Assembly (NCBI GenBank): GCA_022826905.1
Contig: JAJDUA010000028.1
Location: 1 to 50,982, forward strand
Direction: 5' to 3'
Source of the DNA: Candidatus Dadabacteria bacterium
GTDB taxonomy: Bacteria > Desulfobacterota_D > UBA1144 > Nemesobacterales > Nemesobacteraceae
DNA length: 50,982 bases
Shown here: positions 26,963 to 35,712 of the stretch, one piece after another
How the letters are laid out: each line of letters starts with the position of its first letter
Numbering within the stretch: position 1 is the stretch's first letter
Program-made: the position numbers and the translations under genes
Notes under the pieces: model-generated
Database searches by the model: none
The model's input: the letters and a program-made list of their open reading frames with translations, nothing else
Told to the model about the DNA's origin: nothing

Positions 26963-28425
26963 ATGCTGAGAATGAGTAGTGAAACAACTCCTCCAAAACT
27001 GTTTATTTCCTATAGTTGGACAACTCCAGACCACGAGGCTTGGGTTATCCGGTTTGCGACAGAACTGCGTGAGTCTGGCATTGATGTCATTCTTGACAAG
27101 TGGGACTTGAAAGAGGGACACGATGGTTACGCTTTTATGGAAAAGATGGTTGCCGACCCGAAAATCAACAAGGTCTTACTGGTTTGCGACAAAGGATATG
27201 TTGACAAAGCAGACGGTCGAAGTGGTGGTGTGGGAACGGAGACACAGATTATCACGCCTGAGATTTACAATAAACAGGCTCAAGACAAATTTGTTGCTGT
27301 CGTAACGGAACGCGACGAAAACGGAAGACCTTATATTCCGGTGTTCTATGGGTCCCGGATATTCATAGACCTTAGTGATCTTGGAACCTATTCTGAGAAC
27401 TTCGACCAACTTCTCCGTTGGGTATTTGATCAACCATTGCACAGAAAGCCACCGATAGGCAAAAAGCCGACATTTTTGTCGGAAGAGGATAGAGGAGTTG
27501 AATTGGCGACATCTTCTCCATTTAGACGTGCAGTGGATGCGATACAAAATGGCCGTGACCACGCAACGCTGTTGGTAGTTGAGTATTTCGAGAAATTAAC
27601 CGAAGAACTTGAGAAACTTCGTATTGAACAGGACACAGAAGACATATTCGACGATTTAGTAGTCCGTAGCATCGAATTATTCCTTCCTTATAGAAACGAA
27701 GCTATAAAAATACTTCTTTTACTTTCTCGCGGTAAGAATGCGGATGAAATAATCCAAATTGTTCACAGATTCTTGGAAAGTCTCATACCGTACATGGATA
27801 GACCAAAGAATGTCACCCGATGGAGAGAAGATGGTCTCGACAATTTTAAATTTATCGTCCACGAATTGTATCTATATGCTGTGGCTTGCTTTATAAAAAA
27901 TGAGAAATTTGATTCTGCTGCGGGCCTCATGAGCAACGATTACTATCTATCCGACAGTTTCACAGATTACTACGGTTCAGCCATGATTACATTCTCCGTG
28001 TTTAGGCAGAATTTGCTATCTCTGCAAGAACGCAATAACCGTCTGGAGTTGAATCGGTTGTCGTTGCATGCCGATCTCCTTCTACAAAGATCGGAGAAAT
28101 CAGGGATTGAATTTCGGGACCTTATGCAGGCAGAGACCTGGTTTTGTTCTTGAGAGGGCACTTGGATTATCCTGACGTTCGGTCTCGTTGGTGGTGGCCA
28201 GATACACTTCTCTACGCGGGACGACAATCTAGACCATTCGAGATATTCGCTAGATCGCAGTCGAAGAGATACTTTAATAGGATGAAATGTCTGCTAGGAA
28301 TCAATAATATTACGATTCTTCTGAATAAGATAAATACAAACCCACAACTGTATTTACCCCGATTGGATTTTCCAATTTATCTTGAGCATTTGCTTGGATA
28401 CGAGCAGATTGCCACTAGAGAATGA
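26963..28425 (+). pseudogene. SEFIR-domain defence protein, frameshifted near 28128
   Basis: The first ~140 residues are a SEFIR domain (TIR-like): KLFISYSW at the start, then ESGIDVILDKWDLKEGHDGYAFME and the RSGGVGTETQIIT motif. In bacteria SEFIR/TIR domains act as NAD-consuming or signalling modules in anti-phage systems. A helical middle follows. The first frame ends at 28153 shortly after LMQAETW, but frame +2 continues at once with LVLFLRGHLDYPD, RWWWPDTLLYA and PFEIFARSQSKRYFNRMKCLLGI, an end expected for this protein. Dropping one GA from CAGAGACC near 28128 would restore a 486-residue protein. It may be a true inactivation or a read error. An ATG at 26972 is an alternative start. Confidence 0.8.
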
Positions 28426-28470
28426 TCAAAGATTGGGAAATAGAAGTATCTACAGTTCATAGCGAGAACA

Positions 28471-31400
28471 GTGGACAAAAAGATAAAGAAGGAACATGGT
28501 TTCAAGGGGTCTGGTATAACAAGAACTGCCTTTGAATATCAAGACCTGATAGGTATTGAGTTTTTGATAAAGTTCTTCCGCGACCCTGATAAATATCATT
28601 GGATTGAATTAGACTCTGAAAACCCCGATGTGGGATATCTAGATGATGTTGTTGTGGCTCGTCAGGATGGGACATATGAGGTCATCCAAGTAAAATTTAC
28701 GGTTGATCCAAATGAACATTTCTTGGATTGGGATTGGTTATTAAAGAGAAAGCCAGAAGGGACATCTCCGCTTGCAAAGTGGGCCGAGTCTCTAAATCGC
28801 GTGGCGTCTTTAGGCCCGATTCGCTCCGCAAAACTTAGAACTAATCGAAAGCCCGGCGGGGAATTTAAACAAGCTCTAAAGAATGATCAGATTGACTTGA
28901 ACAAACTTAGCAAAACTGTAAAGAAGCAGGTTGAAGATGAGTTAGGTGGACCAGAACCGGCATCAAGTTTCTTTAGTAGCTTTCATTTCTCACATTCTGA
29001 ACTATTAATTGATCAATTGGAAAACAAATTGAAAGCTTTTGTCGTTCCAACTGATACTGACGACAGTGGGTGGTTTCTCCTTCGCAATCAAGTACGACAA
29101 TGGGCGACGAGGAAACTGAACCCAGAACCGGACGGAAAGATTAGACATCAGCATCTCGTACAAATAATCACAAAGAAACGGGCTCAGCCTATCCCGCAAA
29201 ATTTTCGGATACCCGATGTTTATTGCCAGCCAAGCAGCCAATTCCATGCCGATTTTTTTGAGCGCATAAAAGTATCGGAGAGCCAAATATCCGTACTTTG
29301 GGGTACGCCCGGTCGAGGAAAAAGTACATATCTGAGTTTCTTCATTGAGGAACTGCATCGAATCGAGATTCCTACGGTGAGACATCACTATTTCATGTCG
29401 TTGGATGATACTTCAAGCAATCGTTTTTCATTTTTTGACATTGCTACATCCCTGATGGACCAAATGGTGGCGAGTTGCCCAGAGGCGGTGAGAGGATTGC
29501 AAGATGGAAGCGAGCAACTCCGAAATTGGGTGGAAGCCTGCGGAAATTATTTTGAAAAGAAGAAAAAACCATTTGTCGTTGTTGTTGACGGACTTGACCA
29601 TGTTTGGCGAGAGCAGGGAAATATTGTTCAAATGGAACAGCTGTTTAATTACCTGCTTCCCGTTCCTCTTAACGTACATTTGGTTGTTGGTACACAGAAA
29701 GTTTCTGAAAACCAACTTCCCCATCGCCTCATCCAGCATGCGGAAAATAACGATTGGATTGAAATCCCACCTATGGATGAGCAGGCAGTTCATAAATGGG
29801 TGGTAGAGCAGCGTAAAGCAGGTCGCCTCCGGTTGCCGGACAATTTTCAGCTTTTCCGACCTGAACGCAAACAGGAATTAATAGACAACATATCTCTTGC
29901 GTTTTTTGAAATTTCTCAGGGGCACCCCCTACATCTGATCTATTCTTTTGAGGTTCTTGCAAGAAGAGGAGCGATATTTACCCCGGAAGAAATCCACTCG
30001 CTTCCGACATGTCCGGAAGGCGATATTCGTAAATACTATAAGGGGCTTTGGAGTCGGTTATCCGCAAAGGCCAAACAAATAATCCACCTAATCGCGGGTT
30101 CGGATTTTCACTGGCCATGGTCTGGGATAATGCAATGTGTTGGTCCGGTTGAAGAAGTTAGCTTCCTGCTAGAGCATAGAAAAAGTGGTGCGGTGCCGTT
30201 TCACGGAAGCATAATTGCATATGCCAGGGAGCACACAGATCATGAAGAGACTTTCCGAGCGATTTTGCCCAAGGTGATTGATTGGCTTGAGCAGGATGCT
30301 CCCGAATATTACCGATGGGGCTGGTTGTGGCTTATGCGTGCAAAGCGAGGTGACTACGAAGATTTGTTAAACAAAACTACGAGAGAGTGGGTTCTTGAGT
30401 CGCTTGCCGAAGGCTGGCCTGATAAACAAATCGTAACAATTCTTAATGAGGCGGAACGGAAGGCTTTTGCTGACCTAGATTACGCGAAAACAGTTGAACT
30501 GCGTTCTTTAAAGGAGCGCCTCTATAACGGTTTTGAAATAGAGTATCAGACCAATAGCGGTTCTGAGTTTCTGGAATGCGCAATTCGATCCAGCTGTAAT
30601 ACTCAGCGCATTATTAACCTTGCAGACAGTGTAGTATCTCTTGCGGATAAGCATGTCGTTGCTCTTGCCTGCTCAACGGCTGATGAGATGAACGATGTCC
30701 GAGATGAATGCGTTGAAGAACTTCGCCGACGCATAGATTTGTGGATTAGTTTACGACATAGGTCAGGGAATGACTTTCTTGGTCTTGTAAGGTGCTTCTT
30801 TGACGCTTTGTCTTTGGCTTCGGAGATCGATACAGAAAGCCTTTTGAAATTTGTCAGCAGATTTAATAATCCGAAAAAGATTTTTGGCTTTCTTATGAAA
30901 GCCCTCTCGAAGGAAAGGCGCCTGAACGAATTGATCTCAATAGCCAAAGCAAGACGTTTAAAATCGAAGAAGGCACTTTCGTTGCTCCCGCTTGTGCAGG
31001 ATGCCATAGTACGTGTCGCCTCGGCCGAGGGAGTTTGCATCGCCTCAAGATATGCTCCGACTAAAACACCCGTTAGTCCGTTGATGGCTTGTTGGAGGCA
31101 TTATCATCAAGTAGTTAAGTCAGTGCCAATCGCCGTTCCCGATGTTCCCGGGGACATTATCCGTGAATACTACTCACATGAAGACAGCCAAGATTTAGAA
31201 CAATTTTTTTATAGTTTTTTCTTTTACACCTTTGCGAACAACCTCAGGAATAATGATGACAATTCACTCTGGCCTACTGGAGAGCGCCCAGGAAGTTCAG
31301 GGTGGATAGATCGTCCACTGAAACTGCTCAAAGAGATGGCACAGAATATAGCAACCGGTAATGTCGTCATATCGTTTTCGACTCCTTACCACGTAGCGAA

Positions 31401-32871
31401 GATCTTGGAGCCTGTCGCGCATAAATTCTCCGACGCAAGTTACGCACAGTATAGAGCTTTTAAATCTGCACTTCTCAAAATTGCTATTGATCTTCATTAC
31501 GTCAATAGTCCTATTGGAAGGATGTCTTTCATAGGGGTAAGAGAACTGTCTGCGGCAAGGTCGTCTGTTCACTGGAACGAGGAGATGTGGATATCGATTC
31601 AGGTGAAAAATCAACTAGCTATTCTTGATCCGGAAACAGCAAGATGGACGCTAAAGTCCGCTATTAAGAAACAGGATTTAGCTGTAACGCGATTTGACAT
31701 GCGAGCAGACAAATGGGTTGAACTTGCTCAATTCGCTTTGCTGTATGATCTTCAAGATTCTAGGCGGCTTGTTTCAAGAGCTGCTAACTGCATAATAGGA
31801 TACGGATGGCGTAAGGATTTCTGGCTAGGGGAAATCTTGGATTCGGTAGCGGCAGTACATGACTCAGGAGCGAAAGACGGATTTTCATGGCTTCAGACAC
31901 TCGTTCCCATCGTCGGAGAGGTAACAAAATTCACCGACGGGGACGAGACCGACCACATAAGGTCGAAACTCATCAATGTTGTGGCTAAAGTATGTCCCAA
32001 TCGACTTCCTCAATTATATGCCTATCACATTGCTAACGACGAGTTTTGGTATGCAGAAGAAACTCTTTCAGCCTATTGCAAGCTCATTGACTTTACGGAT
32101 TCAACCAGCGTGGCCTTGGCTCATACTTTTATTGAGGAACAGGACATCTTGAATCTTCGATCACTTCGGGAGGCTGGCAATGTAGCCGTAGGTGCGCTGG
32201 AAAATGAGCAAATCCATTTTATAGGCGGCATAGAACCCAAACAGTCTTTACCCGAAAACAAAGACGAAGACTTGGATTGGGCTGGCACCCCGCCGGATGT
32301 AAGTAAAATCAAGCCTTCACAATTCCGTATTCTGATTAAAAAAGCTTCTAGCCATTCTCTTGGTTATAAACTCGAAAGGAAAGTTCTAAAAGATTGGCTC
32401 GATCATTGGAAAAGCAAGGGCAAGGGCTTAGAAGCGATTGCATCAATCCGTTCATATTTTAATGAGCAAGAGAATCCGCATGCAGCCGAATCCTTACTTG
32501 ATGAGGTCTTCCAAGTCAGTTTAGAGTTGGAGGGTAAAACGACGGCTTACGAATGGCTGGTTCTGGCACACATTCATCGCCACGGATGGAGCTCCTACTG
32601 GGGTCCGGAGGACGAAACGCTCCGGCGGATTGGCTGGGCCGCCGAATACTATCGGAATAAATGGGTCGATTATATTCTAGATACGTCGAAACCCCCTCGG
32701 TACCGAGAACGCAGAAAAGATAGTTTCAGTATCGGCATAAAATATCTTGTCAAATTTTTATTGCTTGTTGGTGAAAAGGAAATTGCCGTTGATTTCGTGG
32801 ATATGTGCGTACGTATCGTTGTCGAAGAGGTTTCAGATCAACCAATACCGGAGTGTCCATGGTTTCGCTAG
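28471..32871 (+). CDS. Giant STAND NTPase with N-terminal Cap4/DUF4297-like nuclease (Avs-like)
   Basis: The protein has 1466 residues with a GTG start. Residues 15-80 look like a Cap4/DUF4297 PD-(D/E)XK nuclease: TAFEYQDLIGIEFL, an acidic DD at 58-59, and IQVK at 72-75. A P-loop NTPase follows, with Walker A GTPGRGKS (278-285) and a STAND-style Walker B VVVVDGLDHV (Asp 373). From about residue 600 the protein is rich in helices with no recognisable domain, as expected for the repeat-type sensor of STAND proteins. Nuclease-STAND proteins of the Avs group recognise a phage protein, oligomerise and cut DNA. Which trigger it senses is unknown. It lies 45 bp after the SEFIR gene and overlaps the next gene. 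Confidence 0.75.
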   Translation: MDKKIKKEHGFKGSGITRTAFEYQDLIGIEFLIKFFRDPDKYHWIELDSENPDVGYLDDVVVARQDGTYEVIQVKFTVDPNEHFLDWDWLLKRKPEGTSPLAKWAESLNRVASLGPIRSAKLRTNRKPGGEFKQALKNDQIDLNKLSKTVKKQVEDELGGPEPASSFFSSFHFSHSELLIDQLENKLKAFVVPTDTDDSGWFLLRNQVRQWATRKLNPEPDGKIRHQHLVQIITKKRAQPIPQNFRIPDVYCQPSSQFHADFFERIKVSESQISVLWGTPGRGKSTYLSFFIEELHRIEIPTVRHHYFMSLDDTSSNRFSFFDIATSLMDQMVASCPEAVRGLQDGSEQLRNWVEACGNYFEKKKKPFVVVVDGLDHVWREQGNIVQMEQLFNYLLPVPLNVHLVVGTQKVSENQLPHRLIQHAENNDWIEIPPMDEQAVHKWVVEQRKAGRLRLPDNFQLFRPERKQELIDNISLAFFEISQGHPLHLIYSFEVLARRGAIFTPEEIHSLPTCPEGDIRKYYKGLWSRLSAKAKQIIHLIAGSDFHWPWSGIMQCVGPVEEVSFLLEHRKSGAVPFHGSIIAYAREHTDHEETFRAILPKVIDWLEQDAPEYYRWGWLWLMRAKRGDYEDLLNKTTREWVLESLAEGWPDKQIVTILNEAERKAFADLDYAKTVELRSLKERLYNGFEIEYQTNSGSEFLECAIRSSCNTQRIINLADSVVSLADKHVVALACSTADEMNDVRDECVEELRRRIDLWISLRHRSGNDFLGLVRCFFDALSLASEIDTESLLKFVSRFNNPKKIFGFLMKALSKERRLNELISIAKARRLKSKKALSLLPLVQDAIVRVASAEGVCIASRYAPTKTPVSPLMACWRHYHQVVKSVPIAVPDVPGDIIREYYSHEDSQDLEQFFYSFFFYTFANNLRNNDDNSLWPTGERPGSSGWIDRPLKLLKEMAQNIATGNVVISFSTPYHVAKILEPVAHKFSDASYAQYRAFKSALLKIAIDLHYVNSPIGRMSFIGVRELSAARSSVHWNEEMWISIQVKNQLAILDPETARWTLKSAIKKQDLAVTRFDMRADKWVELAQFALLYDLQDSRRLVSRAANCIIGYGWRKDFWLGEILDSVAAVHDSGAKDGFSWLQTLVPIVGEVTKFTDGDETDHIRSKLINVVAKVCPNRLPQLYAYHIANDEFWYAEETLSAYCKLIDFTDSTSVALAHTFIEEQDILNLRSLREAGNVAVGALENEQIHFIGGIEPKQSLPENKDEDLDWAGTPPDVSKIKPSQFRILIKKASSHSLGYKLERKVLKDWLDHWKSKGKGLEAIASIRSYFNEQENPHAAESLLDEVFQVSLELEGKTTAYEWLVLAHIHRHGWSSYWGPEDETLRRIGWAAEYYRNKWVDYILDTSKPPRYRERRKDSFSIGIKYLVKFLLLVGEKEIAVDFVDMCVRIVVEEVSDQPIPECPWFR

Positions 32872-34313
32872 TTACAACCGAATCAACTGTAAAGATGCTG
32901 ATCGAACGTCTCAACTGGCCGGTTCGTTTGACCAGGTGGCAAACAGCTCGAGAACTCGGCGTGTTGCTTTCGTCCAAGGATTATTCAAACCTTGCCACAG
33001 AAGTTTATCTTGATTGGCTTTCAAGCAGACAATTTGAAAGTGAAATTACCTCTGCTTTGGTTGTTCTCTTTTGCACTCCTGAAAGTAGTTTGCCATCATC
33101 TCAGGCTGTTGTAGATAGTATTTCCAAGCCCTCAATATTAGCGGATCTAATGCTTCAAGCTATATATGGACCAATACAAATGAAAAGGGAGTGGGAAAAT
33201 TTGCATTCCCCCGAAGTGTCTCGACTGTATAAACCAGAAACTTATTTTCTAAATCATAGATCGGTCTATGTACCGCCACTACTCGGCAACGAATTCGAGA
33301 AACTTGAAAAGGAAACCGGCTTTCCATTCATATGCCAATGGGCCTTTGAGTGGCATCAACTAATGGAGTCAACGAAAGCTCCGTATTCCAGTCATCCATA
33401 TTATTTTGTTGAACCATCTCTTACTCGTTCCGGTATTTTTGGTCAGTTCAGTCAGCGCCAATGCGATGTTTACCAATCTGCGTATCTCAGGGCATTAGCC
33501 TGTGCAGTCGATTGCTGCTATCTTCCTGAAGATTTAGCTGCTGGAGTGGCACTGCATGCTCTTCCGCTTAATCGCGGGTTGGGGGAATTGAATATAGCGG
33601 AACGTCCCGTTTGGCTTTCTGATATTCCTGAGAAATGCATTAACCCTGAAGAATCACTTGAACCTCTAGCCCGAAATCTGATTAAACCGGGGTTAGAGCA
33701 AGAGGATATGCGTCCTGTGGTACTTAAAACCCCCATGTCAGCAGATGTAGCAGAGTTCTCGAATGTGTCCATCCGCGCGATTTTGGCAAGCACGGACTTT
33801 GAATACAGAGAGCATTGCTCTTTGCGTGGTGGCTTGATCTTACCGCTTCCGGATGGGGTAACGATAAAAGGCATTCTTGGCAAGAAAAATATATCAAATT
33901 TCACCTCATCAGGCATTGCTGGTGCTGCGGCTCCGCTTTGTCTTGATCTTTTCCCCGTGCCGATGGGACTCTGGCTCGTTGATTATTTGCGGTTTGGGAT
34001 TCCACTGCCAGCTCCATATGTTTTTGAGAATGATGTAGAAGTTGCTTGTAGCAGTAACTGTATTGAGGTCATAAGCAGCGGTAAAAAAGTTGCCTCTTGG
34101 AAAGTCTGGCATGATCGCTGGACTCCGTTACACGCAAAAGACGGAGCAACGCGCTGCGGTATGCTTACCGAGTTGCGAGAAGACGAGATTAGTAAAGCAC
34201 AAGACAGACATGGTATGGCACTTGGTTGGCTGGTTGAGTTGAATGTTTGGAAACAAAAAGAGGAGCACGAGCCTTTTGAACTGAGCAGGCGCCGGGAATT
34301 CTTTTTTGACTAA
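32859..34313 (+). CDS. Unrecognised 484-residue protein coupled to the STAND gene
   Basis: The start ATG at 32859 lies inside the end of the STAND gene (13-bp overlap) with GGAG 6 bp before it, which argues for coupled translation and a joint function. The frame is open from 32805, but that part is a shadow. The first ~100 residues look like helical repeats of HEAT type (NWPVRLTRWQTARELGVLL). The rest is a mixed globular protein with no motif I know. Notable stretches are WAFEWHQLMEST, LHALPLNRGLGELNIAERPVWL and a late DLFPVPMGLWLVDYLRFGIPLP. There is no signal peptide. It could be an adaptor, inhibitor or second effector. Confidence 0.65.
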   Translation: MVSLVTTESTVKMLIERLNWPVRLTRWQTARELGVLLSSKDYSNLATEVYLDWLSSRQFESEITSALVVLFCTPESSLPSSQAVVDSISKPSILADLMLQAIYGPIQMKREWENLHSPEVSRLYKPETYFLNHRSVYVPPLLGNEFEKLEKETGFPFICQWAFEWHQLMESTKAPYSSHPYYFVEPSLTRSGIFGQFSQRQCDVYQSAYLRALACAVDCCYLPEDLAAGVALHALPLNRGLGELNIAERPVWLSDIPEKCINPEESLEPLARNLIKPGLEQEDMRPVVLKTPMSADVAEFSNVSIRAILASTDFEYREHCSLRGGLILPLPDGVTIKGILGKKNISNFTSSGIAGAAAPLCLDLFPVPMGLWLVDYLRFGIPLPAPYVFENDVEVACSSNCIEVISSGKKVASWKVWHDRWTPLHAKDGATRCGMLTELREDEISKAQDRHGMALGWLVELNVWKQKEEHEPFELSRRREFFFD

Positions 34314-34360
34314 GTTTGATAATTTGTAAGCCATTCTACCTCGTCGGAAAAATAATCATC

Positions 34361-34453
34361 CCAACTGGGTAGATTGCTTTCTAGTAAGCAAAGAAGCAGG
34401 CTAGGGTGGTTAATCCTCCAAGGCTTCATTTTTTCCAAGAGGATATTTTTATC
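34361..34453 (-). repeat. Decayed third copy of the SDR 3' end
   Basis: Read on the minus strand this stretch lines up codon by codon with the same part of the SDR gene. DKNILLEK stands for EKDIPLQR, and TLACFFAY-stop-KAIY stands for [13 protein letters not shown]. The exact core shared with the other copies is GCAGGCTAGGG. At least two stop codons show that it is dead. It lies between the convergent left and right modules of the island and points the same way as the other two copies. Confidence 0.72.
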
Positions 34454-34491
34454 TTTACTTGATCGCCTAATCTGCTGATATGAGTCTTTAT

Positions 34492-34513
34492 GAAAACCAT
34501 GGAGGAGGTTTTC
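34492..34513. terminator. Possible hairpin between convergent gene ends
   Basis: GAAAACC and GGTTTTC form a 7-bp stem around an 8-base loop. It lies in the 258-bp gap between two convergent genes, where a two-way terminator is expected. There is no long T-run, so this is tentative. Confidence 0.3.
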
Positions 34514-34571
34514 TCTGAGTGCAAACTAAACCCACAAACATTAATCACTGCGGGCTAATATTAACCCCGGT

Positions 34572-35696
34572 TTATGGGCTATTGTGCCAATCTTCGAATT
34601 CGAGTTGGTTGCGAAGAAACAATTGGTATTGCTCCGTCTCGTCTGTGCTTGGTTTTGCTGATTTGTGCTCACCGCTAGAACTGAGAAAATCATCCAATTC
34701 CCTCTTGAGAATTACAGGGATCTTTAATTGGTGATTCCATCGCAGACGTGCTTCATCAGCGGCTTCTCCGTGGCCCCCTATTGAAAGTTTTGTAGAATCG
34801 TCCCTTCGAGTAAGTGATGAATAAAATCTTTGAACAGCATATTCCATGCTACCAACCTTGTAGAAATAGAATCGTCCGGCCCTACGAGGTTCCCAATCTG
34901 GTGCAACCATTGATTTCTTGTTGTCGTCAAAATTGACGCAGCGAACCTGAGCTAATCGGGTCTGATGATAATAGAGTTCGTAATACCACGCTCTATTGTT
35001 GTCTCTACAAATCTCCCCGCGGGTCCATTCTTCATGGCAAGCAATTTGATCTTCTGCGCTAGCAACTCTTAATGTAAATTCTGGAAAGATTTTGTGATGG
35101 AAATTCATATTGCATCCATTTTCAGTTATGAGTGACCATGCGTCAGGTTTACTCAAATAACGTATGGCCCTTTCATAAGGTGTCATATCCAGGCCAAAAC
35201 GTTCACGCCACATTCGTTCAATTTCATGCGGTTGGGCAGAATCATTTACTGGGGTGTTTGTGTCACAGACGCGTGTATATATATGATGAGCACGAACTTT
35301 CTTGTATTTCTTAACAAGATAGTAAGGTTTGTATGCAGTATCCGCAATTACTAAAACATCAAGTAATGTTTGATTAACTGTGATTTCTTTTAAGTAAAAA
35401 TCAGGGAATCTGGATTGAAAAAAATTGTTAGCATTATCTCGAAACAAACCGGCTAATTCTGCTTGGGTTGTTCGTCTTGGGTCTTCATTTATTGGATACA
35501 AAGAGAAATCCTTATCATCAACGCCAAATATTAAAAATCGGTCACCAGTATGTTTGGCATTTGCTAGGCACAAGACATCGTGAATAAGATCTGATTTGTC
35601 CTTGTGATGTTCACGTTTGAAATCCCAATAGGTGCCTTCAGCTTTTCTATCGATAAGGGCTGAAATGGTTGTAAGTAGGCTGTCTTGTTTAGTCAT
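34572..35696 (-). CDS. AlbA_2/Schlafen-like putative DNA-binding protein
   Basis: The N-terminal ~150 residues of this 374-residue protein match the AlbA_2 (Schlafen) pattern: EGTYWDFKREHHKDKSDLIHDVLCLAN, then FLIFGVDDKDF and the DVLVIADTAYKPYYL strand. Such domains bind nucleic acid and in some proteins cut RNA or tRNA. The C-terminal 220 residues are unrecognised. It is 16 bp downstream of the MmeI-like gene on the same strand, so it is probably part of that restriction module as an accessory or back-up effector. Confidence 0.75.
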   Translation of the reverse strand: MTKQDSLLTTISALIDRKAEGTYWDFKREHHKDKSDLIHDVLCLANAKHTGDRFLIFGVDDKDFSLYPINEDPRRTTQAELAGLFRDNANNFFQSRFPDFYLKEITVNQTLLDVLVIADTAYKPYYLVKKYKKVRAHHIYTRVCDTNTPVNDSAQPHEIERMWRERFGLDMTPYERAIRYLSKPDAWSLITENGCNMNFHHKIFPEFTLRVASAEDQIACHEEWTRGEICRDNNRAWYYELYYHQTRLAQVRCVNFDDNKKSMVAPDWEPRRAGRFYFYKVGSMEYAVQRFYSSLTRRDDSTKLSIGGHGEAADEARLRWNHQLKIPVILKRELDDFLSSSGEHKSAKPSTDETEQYQLFLRNQLEFEDWHNSP

Positions 35697-35712
35697 GATT
35701 ACACCTTTTTGC

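Noticed and set aside
28144-28425. A separate 93-residue gene
   Set aside because: It is better explained as the frameshifted C-terminal part of the SEFIR gene; it overlaps its end and has no start signal of its own.
32805-32858. Upstream extension of the 484-residue protein
   Set aside because: This part lies in another frame of the STAND gene; the ATG at 32859 has the ribosome-binding site.
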